From Butyrivibrio sp. LB2008 (GTDB taxonomy: Bacteria; Bacillota; Clostridia; Lachnospirales; Lachnospiraceae), in assembly GCF_000621565.1 (NCBI RefSeq), contig NZ_JHXZ01000012.1, positions 186,001-250,000 of the forward strand: a stretch of DNA of 64,000 bases. Direction: 5' to 3'. How positions within the stretch are numbered: position 1 is the stretch's first letter; every line of letters starts with the position of its first letter. Below the pieces are notes generated by a model, which searched no databases, was not told where the DNA came from, and saw nothing but the letters and a program-made list of their open reading frames with translations. This document shows positions 44,961 to 52,236 of this stretch, piece by piece. The position numbers and the translations under genes are program-made.

Positions 44961-45445
44961 AAGACTTCCCGCACCCCGAATAGCTGCAAGTACAGTCCTT
45001 TTGCTGCATTTCATCGAAATTATATTGACTGCGGGATTGGATACATGCTACGCGAAGTTGTCTGAGCATATGCACCAAAGATTTATATCTGTTTATGCAG
45101 ATTAGTTTATATCCTTTTGTTTTTCTAAAGGTCAGATTACTTTCCTTTTTTGCATGCTTCGAAAAAAACTTGCAGGACGATAGTATAAGTTTTATAAAGC
45201 ATGGTCATATAGTGCATCGTCCTGCTTCAGACATTTTTCTCCGCATGCAGGAAAGTAATCTTTGACCTTAAGAAAAACAGACAAGGATATAAAAATCATC
45301 TGCATAAACAGATAAAAAATCTTTGGTGCATATGTGAGTTTATGAAGCGCAGCATGTGTTTATCCAATCCTTCAGCCAATATAATGTTTTGAGATGTCGC
45401 AGCAAAAAGACTGCACTTGCAGCTATCCGGGGTGTGGGCAGTTTT
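44961..45445. repeat. Giant imperfect palindrome, about 485 bp
   Basis: The left arm (44961-45181) and the right arm (45216-45445) are inverted copies over almost their whole length. Landmarks: CACCCCG (44972) with CGGGGTG (45428); ATAGCTGCAAGT with ACTTGCAGCTAT; GCATATGCACCAAAGAT with ATCTTTGGTGCATATG; GTTTATGCAGAT with ATCTGCATAAAC; AAGGTCA-ATTACTTTCCT with AGGAAAGTAAT-TGACCTT; apex GCAGGACGAT (45172-45181) with ATCGTCCTGC (45216-45225). The stem is broken by small mismatches. No gene in it. It lies between convergent genes. Confidence 0.93.
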
Positions 45446-45466
45446 AATTTCTTATTAAATAAAATA

Positions 45467-45493
45467 ACACGGTGTGAGTATCTCACACCGTGT
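45467..45493 (-). terminator. Terminator overlapping the yggS stop
   Basis: ACACGGTGTGAG (45467-45478) pairs perfectly with CTCACACCGTGT (45482-45493). On the minus strand it is followed by TATTTTATTT. The right arm holds the yggS stop codon. Confidence 0.85.
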
Positions 45494-46184
45494 GTTTGCT
45501 GTAATCGCGTTCTCCGAAGATTCCCGTGCCGACTCTTACGAAGGTTGCGCCTTCCTCAATCGCAACTTCATAGTCGCCCGTCATGCCCATTGAGAGGCAG
45601 TCCATCTTTACGTTTGGTATGTTAAGCTCGTTTACTTTGTCTTTTAACTCACGAAGTCCTTTGAAATATACGCGGTTTGATTCCGGATCTTCCGTGTACG
45701 GTGCTATTGTCATGAAGCCGCGGATATTAAGGTGCGGGAGAGTGCTTATCTCTTTTACAAAATCAATTGCTTCATCAGGAGAGAGACCAAACTTGGTATC
45801 TTCGTGTGCCATGTTTACTTCTACAAGTACGTCCATTACAAGGTCATGCTTTGCTGCCTGTTTCTCAATCTCGTCGGCAAGCTTTCTGTTATCTACCGAA
45901 TGTATCATGCAGGCAACGCCGGGAAGGTATTTTACCTTGTTTGCCTGAAGATGTCCTATCATGTGCCATGAAAGAGACTCTGTTATCTCAGCTGTCTTGT
46001 CTCTTATTTCCTGTACTTTATTTTCTCCGAATACTGTGATACCGCAGGCCATGGCTTCGCGGATATCGCTTACGGGTTTAGTCTTACTTACTGCGATTAG
46101 AGTTACATCCTCGCGGTTTCTTCCGGCTCTTTCGCAGGCTTTTTTTATGTTTTCTTCTACGAATTCAAGGTTTTCTTTTATCAT
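45483..46184 (-). CDS. yggS: YggS/PLPBP family PLP homeostasis protein
   Basis: A 233-residue TIM-barrel PLP carrier. The PLP Lys is in LIAVSKTKP, with FGENKVQE, HMIGHLQANKVK and LSMGMTGDYEVAI as family blocks; VRVGTGIFGER closes the phosphate site. It buffers pyridoxal phosphate and has no known catalysis. On this strand GGAGCGACAG precedes ATG 46184. In many Firmicutes it lies by sepF; not here. Confidence 0.95.
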   Translation of the reverse strand: MIKENLEFVEENIKKACERAGRNREDVTLIAVSKTKPVSDIREAMACGITVFGENKVQEIRDKTAEITESLSWHMIGHLQANKVKYLPGVACMIHSVDNRKLADEIEKQAAKHDLVMDVLVEVNMAHEDTKFGLSPDEAIDFVKEISTLPHLNIRGFMTIAPYTEDPESNRVYFKGLRELKDKVNELNIPNVKMDCLSMGMTGDYEVAIEEGATFVRVGTGIFGERDYSKHTV

Positions 46185-46289
46185 CTGTCGCTCCTTCAGG
46201 TCATTATATGCGTTTTTCTTTCTTTTTTTTCCCTAATAGTATATCATAGGATGTGGTGGTGAAACATTATTCAGTGGGGAAAAAAGAAT

Positions 46290-47171
46290 ATGAAGGTTAG
46301 CGAGATCGCAAACGGGTCAGAGGTAAAGATTTATGCGGCCATTAGCGGACACTCGGTTGTTATTATGACTGAGGCTATTTTTGGTGTGAATGTTGGACTT
46401 CTGGTAAGGCCGATGGAGTATTTCGGTAAGTATATTCAGTTTTTGGAACCATCCAATGTTCAGATCAGGAACAAACGTGACGGACGCGTATACAAGTTCA
46501 TGTCTACAGCAATTTCACCTGTAAAGACAAGGTACGGGAATTTCCATTTGATCAGGTGCTCATCCAAACTTGAGCCTGAAAATTCCAGAAGAGCTGAGCG
46601 TTTTAATATCGAAAAGCTTGGACTCATTTCTGTGAATGGGAATAATATGCAATTAAGAAACTGCCTTGTCCATGATATCTCTATGAGAGGAGTATCACTA
46701 GTTGTGGATGACGATACACAGTGCATCCCGGGAGATAAGATTGACGTAATGTTCAGATATGGGTCATCACTCCATAATTATGAACTAAGCACAGTGGTTG
46801 TCAGGAACTTTAAACTTGGCAAAAAGAATGCTTTAGGATGCAGCATATCAAGCCTTAATATTGATCTCATCGGTCTTCTCAGTTCCAAGAAGAATGAGCA
46901 ACTTGCAAAGCTTGATGAAGCTTCCGAGACCAATCTTAATCCCGACATTTCCGAGGAACAACAGATTGTTGAAGTCGAAGAAGACGTAGCGATGGATATT
47001 GTTCCGGAGAGACCTGCAACAATTACAATTAGGTCAGGGGAACCGCTTGAATTAAAGGATATTGATGCAGGAAAAGATGATGAGATGACGGTTCGCCGTC
47101 GCAATAAAGAAAAGAAAATTGCTGAAAAAAGACGCGAGATCGAGAGTCTTCTTGATCTTAGAGACATTTGA
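46290..47171 (+). CDS. YcgR-like PilZ domain c-di-GMP receptor
   Basis: A 293-residue protein with an N-terminal YcgR-like beta domain (1-100) and a PilZ domain with RRAERF (about 107) and HDISMRG (about 128), the two c-di-GMP contacts. After residue 205 comes an acidic, low-complexity stretch and a Lys/Arg-rich C-terminal helix. YcgR-type proteins act on flagellar motors or polymer synthesis. It precedes the GH5 gene by 73 bases; they may be co-transcribed. Confidence 0.87.
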   Translation: MKVSEIANGSEVKIYAAISGHSVVIMTEAIFGVNVGLLVRPMEYFGKYIQFLEPSNVQIRNKRDGRVYKFMSTAISPVKTRYGNFHLIRCSSKLEPENSRRAERFNIEKLGLISVNGNNMQLRNCLVHDISMRGVSLVVDDDTQCIPGDKIDVMFRYGSSLHNYELSTVVVRNFKLGKKNALGCSISSLNIDLIGLLSSKKNEQLAKLDEASETNLNPDISEEQQIVEVEEDVAMDIVPERPATITIRSGEPLELKDIDAGKDDEMTVRRRNKEKKIAEKRREIESLLDLRDI

Positions 47172-47244
47172 ATTTGATTAAAAGGAAAGATGGAGCAGTT
47201 GTTTTTCATAATGGCTGCTCCTTAGTTATTAGAGGGAGATTACT

Positions 47245-48660
47245 TTGAAAAAGAGAAGAGTATTGGCGCTTATTCTTGTCACATCAATTCTTGTAATTGC
47301 ATGTGGAGGAAAAAATGGCGAACAGAAAACTGCAGAACAGAGCGTAGCCGCTCAGGAAAATTTGACAGGAGCCAGTAAGGTTGATGAGGAAGCCGGAAAG
47401 GTGACCGTTGATCTTGGAAAAGCGCAGCTTCGCTGGGATAATCTTGGCGACGCCGGAATTACTGCGGAAGATTTCGAGCGATTTGATGGTGATGTAAATA
47501 TTACGGTTCATTTTAAGACGAATAATTATACGGATGATTCAACTCATGAGATCGGACTTAGGTTCAATTGGGAAGATAAGACGTTTGGTAAGAATACAAA
47601 GGTATCAAAAAAAGATGACAGTATCTCTTTTGACATATCTGACGAGCAAAGAAAGAAGATTGTTGAAGAAGGTATTGTATATATATATGGACACAATATC
47701 ATAGTTGAGACGGCTGAGATCACGGGAAATCTTATAAGCGAGCCGGAAGGACCGGATACTCTTTTTACTGAAGAGAACGGTGTTCTTAGGGTTTCTGACG
47801 GCAAACTTGTAAATGAAGCGGGGAGTCCCATCCAGTTAAAGGGGCTCGCAAACTTTTATCTGAGTGTCGAACCGCAGCTTGCCCGTAAGAGCGTATTTGC
47901 ACGAATGAGAGACGAATGGGGTGCAAATGTATTAAGGCTCCCTGTTAATGTTGATACTTCCTCATGGGGAACACCGGAGAAAGGTTACGCATCAGGTTCT
48001 GATGATGACAGAGCCAGAATTACCGCTACACTTGATAAGGCAATGATGGCGTCCAAAGAAGCCGGAATGTATGCGATAGTGGAATGGGTTGTTCTTGAAG
48101 AAAAGACTCCCATGGCTGAAATTGAGTATGCGAAACAGTTTTTTGAATATGTTTCTTCGACATATAAGGATTATACGAATATAATCTATGAGATCTGCAA
48201 TGAACCCAACAAAGGAGCAACCTGGGAAGAGGTCAAGGAGTACTGTGCAACGATAATACCGCTTATCAGGAATAACGATCCCGATTCGCTTATACTTGTC
48301 GGTACGCCTGATTTTTCGTCAGATTTGGATGCGCCTATAAACGATCCGCTTGAGTATGACAATATAATGTATGTTTTTCATGAATATACAGGGCACAATA
48401 ATGAATTCCAAGAAGATATTGAGATGATAGACAGGGCAATGGAAGCCAAGCTGCCTGTATTTATGACGGAAGTTGCGGGAACGGATGCCAATCAGGAAGA
48501 CTATTATGACATGGAAACGATCAAGGAGTGGATGCCGATCGTTGAGAAATACAATATAAGCTATATAGTATGGAAGCTTGAAAAATACTCTGATTTTGAC
48601 AGAGATGATGAGTATTGGAATTATATGCATGAATATATGAAGAATGACAGCTCATTTTAA
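47245..48660 (+). CDS. GH5 endoglucanase-like lipoprotein
   Basis: A 471-residue secreted glycosidase. The N-terminus has a lipoprotein signal ending in LVIAC (Cys about 20), then a low-complexity linker, a beta-rich module at about 50-165 that looks like a carbohydrate-binding domain, and a GH5 barrel. Acid/base Glu is in YEICNEPNKG (about 322), nucleophile Glu in FMTEVAGT (about 409). It should sit on the outer face of the membrane and cut beta-1,4-glucan. TTG start with AGAGGGAG upstream. Next to PilZ and EAL genes, it may trim cellulose made by the cell or degrade plant fibre. Confidence 0.9.
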   Translation: MKKRRVLALILVTSILVIACGGKNGEQKTAEQSVAAQENLTGASKVDEEAGKVTVDLGKAQLRWDNLGDAGITAEDFERFDGDVNITVHFKTNNYTDDSTHEIGLRFNWEDKTFGKNTKVSKKDDSISFDISDEQRKKIVEEGIVYIYGHNIIVETAEITGNLISEPEGPDTLFTEENGVLRVSDGKLVNEAGSPIQLKGLANFYLSVEPQLARKSVFARMRDEWGANVLRLPVNVDTSSWGTPEKGYASGSDDDRARITATLDKAMMASKEAGMYAIVEWVVLEEKTPMAEIEYAKQFFEYVSSTYKDYTNIIYEICNEPNKGATWEEVKEYCATIIPLIRNNDPDSLILVGTPDFSSDLDAPINDPLEYDNIMYVFHEYTGHNNEFQEDIEMIDRAMEAKLPVFMTEVAGTDANQEDYYDMETIKEWMPIVEKYNISYIVWKLEKYSDFDRDDEYWNYMHEYMKNDSSF

Positions 48661-48769
48661 TTCATATAATAATTTTGGAAATATTAAATAAATATAAACG
48701 AATTTACACATATATCCGCTGATAGTATAATATCTTTATACGATTATGCTTTTCTGAGAGGGTGATATA

Positions 48770-50416
48770 TTGGATAAGATGGGACTTTTAAGTAAAGTTT
48801 TTGAAGCGTTTGCAAACTCTTCGGAGAGCAGATATGTGTTTTTATTTGATGTTGAGAAAGATGTCTGTAGATTTTCAAAGAGTTGCGTCGATAGATTCGA
48901 CCTTCCCGGCGAGTATGTTGATAATGCCGGCGAGGTTTGGGCTTCAATCATAAACCCCGCAGACAGATTCAGATTCCAGAAATCGTTGCAGGATCTTATT
49001 GCCGGTAATACCAAGATTCATGATATGAGTTACAGAGCACTCGACAGAACAGGGGAATACGTAGTCTGCTCATGTAAGGGATTTCTTATAGAGGATGATG
49101 ACGGTCATCCTGTTTATTTTGCCGGAACAATAGATAATCACGGAATTGCAACCGAGTACGATCCCATTACAAATCTTTATACACGCTATAAGCTCCTCAA
49201 CGATCTTAAGGAGTTTCAGGAGAGAAAAGAAAAATATATGATGCTCATGGTAGGACTGTGTAATTTCCATGAGATCAACAATATATACGGATATGAAGTC
49301 GGAAACAAAGTATTAAAGAACTTTGCGGAGAAACTTCTTGATTATCTTGATGGCGCCTTTGTTTTCCACGCGGGTGGGACAAAATTTGCCATAGTTTCTG
49401 CTGTCTACACGGAAGAAAAGATGGCAGAAGTATACAAAGAGCTTTCTGAATATGCCAGAAATTCAATCGATATAGACGGCAGCAGAGTTGCCATCAATAT
49501 CGGCGGAAGTCTGTCAGAGGTCAAGAACTTTGAAGTCGATGTACATACGATTTTGACGGGAGTGCTTCTGGGGCTTGATGAATCAATACATGACAAGCAC
49601 GGTGAGCTCGTTAAATTCGGCAATGATAATTATGTAAATAATCACGACAGGATAGTTGTCATAAATACACTCAGAAACTGCATAAATGATGATTGCAGAG
49701 GTTTTTATCTTTGTTTTCAGCCGATTGTCAATGCAAATACCGAAAAGCTTGTGGGAGCGGAAACTCTTGTCAGATGGAATATGGAGCCTTACGGAAACAT
49801 ACCGCCCGGAGAGTTTGTGGCATGGCTTGAGAACGATCCACTTTTCTACGATCTCAGTAACTGGATCATGAGAACATCCATGACTATGGTAAAAGAGAAA
49901 GTATTGCCGCTTAAGCCTGATTTTCTTCTCAATATCAATCTTTCTTATATGCAGCTTGAGAGACAGGATTTTAGGAAAGATCTGGTGCGGATAATTGAGG
50001 ATGTCGGTTATCCTCCGCAGAATCTGTGCCTTGAGCTTACGGAGAGATGTAAGCTTCTTGATGAATCATTTTTGAGAAATGAGATGATATTCCTTAAATC
50101 TAAAGGAATAAGAGTTGCACTTGATGATTTCGGAACGGGATTCTCTGCACTTGAGCTTCTTATAACTTTGCCTATCGATGCGATCAAGATAGACAGATCT
50201 TTTGTAATGGATATAGAGAATATAAAAGAGAAGCAATATGTTGTGGATGCTATCCTTGCATGTGCAAAGAATATGAATATAAGCTCGACGATCGAGGGAA
50301 TAGAGACTGTGAGCATGAAGGAGATAATGAAGAACTACGGAGCCACATCCTTCCAGGGATATCTGTATTCCAAGCCGGTTGAGATTGATGAGTTTATCAA
50401 GCTGATAACTACGTGA
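48770..50416 (+). CDS. PAS/GGDEF/EAL protein, likely c-di-GMP phosphodiesterase
   Basis: A 548-residue protein: N-terminal PAS-like domain (about 10-125), a GGDEF domain in which the signature is replaced by HAGGTKF (so inactive as cyclase), and an EAL domain. EAL is written ETL in VGAETLVRW, keeping the metal-binding Glu; LELTE, VALDDFGTGFSAL, AIKIDRSF, EGIE and FQGYLY are all present, so it should be active. The start is TTG 48770, with GAGGGTGAT upstream; ATG 48779 is the alternative. Confidence 0.88.
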   Translation: MDKMGLLSKVFEAFANSSESRYVFLFDVEKDVCRFSKSCVDRFDLPGEYVDNAGEVWASIINPADRFRFQKSLQDLIAGNTKIHDMSYRALDRTGEYVVCSCKGFLIEDDDGHPVYFAGTIDNHGIATEYDPITNLYTRYKLLNDLKEFQERKEKYMMLMVGLCNFHEINNIYGYEVGNKVLKNFAEKLLDYLDGAFVFHAGGTKFAIVSAVYTEEKMAEVYKELSEYARNSIDIDGSRVAINIGGSLSEVKNFEVDVHTILTGVLLGLDESIHDKHGELVKFGNDNYVNNHDRIVVINTLRNCINDDCRGFYLCFQPIVNANTEKLVGAETLVRWNMEPYGNIPPGEFVAWLENDPLFYDLSNWIMRTSMTMVKEKVLPLKPDFLLNINLSYMQLERQDFRKDLVRIIEDVGYPPQNLCLELTERCKLLDESFLRNEMIFLKSKGIRVALDDFGTGFSALELLITLPIDAIKIDRSFVMDIENIKEKQYVVDAILACAKNMNISSTIEGIETVSMKEIMKNYGATSFQGYLYSKPVEIDEFIKLITT

Positions 50417-50458
50417 TGTTGCTGTTGTAAGTTTTTTGACAGAGATGGGCGGAAGCTT

Positions 50459-50734
50459 ATGTTGAGAACAGTACCTTTATCCAAGAGTTTATCATTGGAT
50501 CAATTGAATCATCTCACTGATACCGGTCATATCTATGTTACGCCATTTGCACTTAACAGAACTGCGTACATAGTGGTCAATCAGAAACCGTTTATGGTTA
50601 TAGTTACAGACATATCGATAAAAGGAATACAACTTAGCGGAGCGTGGTATTCCTGGGATGATCTTGAAAATATGGGGGGAGTGTACGAATCCGAATTCGA
50701 TGCGCTGAAAGCCATTGCAAATAGTGGAAGATAG
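50459..50734 (+). CDS. Small hypothetical protein
   Basis: A 91-residue protein with no membrane segment and no family I know. A beta-rich centre (HIYVTPFALN, AYIVVNQKPFMVIVTD) and a short C-terminal helix. GGCGGAAG lies before ATG 50459. It lies between c-di-GMP genes and is closed by a terminator. Confidence 0.65.
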   Translation: MLRTVPLSKSLSLDQLNHLTDTGHIYVTPFALNRTAYIVVNQKPFMVIVTDISIKGIQLSGAWYSWDDLENMGGVYESEFDALKAIANSGR

Positions 50735-50770
50735 ACAGAAGTCTCAAATCACAGGCTTCTGTCTTTTTTA
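50733..50770 (+). terminator. Terminator
   Basis: ACAGAAG...CTTCTGT with inner CT/AG pairs, followed by CTTTTTTATT. Confidence 0.85.
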
Positions 50771-50877
50771 TTCATAAATATTTATAAATATTGTATAAAA
50801 AAGTATATTTCTGTGGGCATTTTCAGCAAATTCATGATAAAATTAGTTCTATGCACGGGTTGAATGGAGGTCTGGTC

Positions 50878-52029
50878 TTGACATACGTCTTTTATTACAT
50901 TGAAGCGCATCTTGCTTGTATTTTTCTGATGGCATTTCTTTTGTTTAAAATCAGAAAAGGAGTAAATAAGCAACTTTCACAAATTTATCTCGGCAATCTG
51001 ATACTGGTTCTTATAGCATATTGCTTTGCAGAAATATTCTGGGCATTGGTGGATGGCGGGTGTTTGGGTTCATCCAAAACTCTTTTGTATTTATCTAATG
51101 TTTTCACGTATCTTTTAATAAGCGTTGCTGCATATATTTGGTATATTTTGTCTGAAGTTATGCAAAAGGAAAAGTATATAGAGAGCGATCTTACGAGGGT
51201 ATTTATCAGTATTCCGGTATGGATATCCGCTCTTTTATGTATTACTGCATACAGAACGGGGCTTGTATATTATCTCGATGATAACGGCAAGCTTACGGGA
51301 GGCAAATTATATCTTATACTCGTAATCGTACCTTTTGGATATCTGCTTGCTTCTTCGATAAAAGCATTGTCACGTGCTTTCAGTAAGGACAGATATGCGG
51401 ACAGATATATCTATTTTATGATAGGTATATTCCCGATTGCGCCTATTTTGCTGGGAATATTGCAGGCTATGTATTGGAGAGTTCCGTTTGTATGTTACGG
51501 AAGTCTTGCTGCGGTAATGTATGTATATATTACTTATATGGATAATCTTGTTTCTATCGATCCTTTGACACAGATCAATAACAAGAATCAGATGTACAAA
51601 TATCTGGTGCAGAAGATGAGAAATCAGAATCCGGGACTTTCTCTTTTTATGCTGATCATTGACATAGACAAGTTTAAGGCCATAAATGATACATACGGAT
51701 ACAGCGAAGGCGATAAGATACTTATCAGAGTTGCGAATGCTGTTAAGGATGCCTGTCAGGCGCCCAGAAGCAGATATTTTATATCCAGATACGGCGGGGA
51801 TGAGTTTGTCGTTGTTGCCGAGATGGCTTACAGGGCGGAAGCGAGCTGGCTTGCCGACCAGATAAAAAGTAATGTAAAGAAGATTCCTGAACTTACGGGA
51901 TGTGCCTACGATCTTTCTGTAAGTGTCGGAATTGCTCAGTATGACTATGAGGCTCCGATATCGATTCAGTCGTTCATTGCAAGGGCAGATTCAGATCTGT
52001 ACAAGCAGAGAAAACTGAATAATATCTGA
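50878..52029 (+). CDS. Membrane diguanylate cyclase (GGDEF)
   Basis: A 383-residue protein: about seven membrane helices (1-215) and a GGDEF domain with DPLTQINNKN, IDIDKFKAINDTYGYSEGD and RYGGDEFVVV (near 305), so it should make c-di-GMP from two GTP. The inhibitory I-site RxxD five residues before GGDEF is not present, so product inhibition may be weak. TTG 50878 is the start because GGAGG lies 7 bases before it; a frame from 50791 has no site. Confidence 0.9.
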   Translation: MTYVFYYIEAHLACIFLMAFLLFKIRKGVNKQLSQIYLGNLILVLIAYCFAEIFWALVDGGCLGSSKTLLYLSNVFTYLLISVAAYIWYILSEVMQKEKYIESDLTRVFISIPVWISALLCITAYRTGLVYYLDDNGKLTGGKLYLILVIVPFGYLLASSIKALSRAFSKDRYADRYIYFMIGIFPIAPILLGILQAMYWRVPFVCYGSLAAVMYVYITYMDNLVSIDPLTQINNKNQMYKYLVQKMRNQNPGLSLFMLIIDIDKFKAINDTYGYSEGDKILIRVANAVKDACQAPRSRYFISRYGGDEFVVVAEMAYRAEASWLADQIKSNVKKIPELTGCAYDLSVSVGIAQYDYEAPISIQSFIARADSDLYKQRKLNNI

Positions 52030-52037
52030 GAAAAGAT

Positions 52038-52130
52038 TTAAAATAATGAGGAAATAAAGTTGATTGCAAGACCGGCGAGGACAAATCCCGCCAAAATAGC
52101 GATCGCATAAATAAATTTCATTCGTGCCAT
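52038..52130 (-). CDS. 30-residue membrane microprotein
   Basis: ATG at 52130 on the minus strand is preceded by AAAGGAG at 7 bases and by a consensus promoter. The product starts MARMKF and is otherwise one hydrophobic helix (IYAIAILAGFVLAGLAIN). The gene is too short for usual gene calling, but the combination of promoter, ribosome site and helix is unlikely by chance. It lies between two plus-strand genes. Function unknown. Confidence 0.72.
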   Translation of the reverse strand: MARMKFIYAIAILAGFVLAGLAINFISSLF

Positions 52131-52160
52131 GGCATACTCCTTTGGATTAATCATGTTATA

Positions 52161-52189
52161 ATTATAGTGTATCTTTTTTTGGGATACAA
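52161..52189 (-). promoter_or_regulatory. Promoter of the 30-residue microprotein gene
   Basis: Minus strand: TTGTAT (52189-52184), 17 bases, TATAAT (52166-52161), 31 bases before the ATG. Confidence 0.78.
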
Positions 52190-52236
52190 CCGAAATGACA
52201 TGTACATCTGAATATCAATTCAGGATTGGAGGGAGT

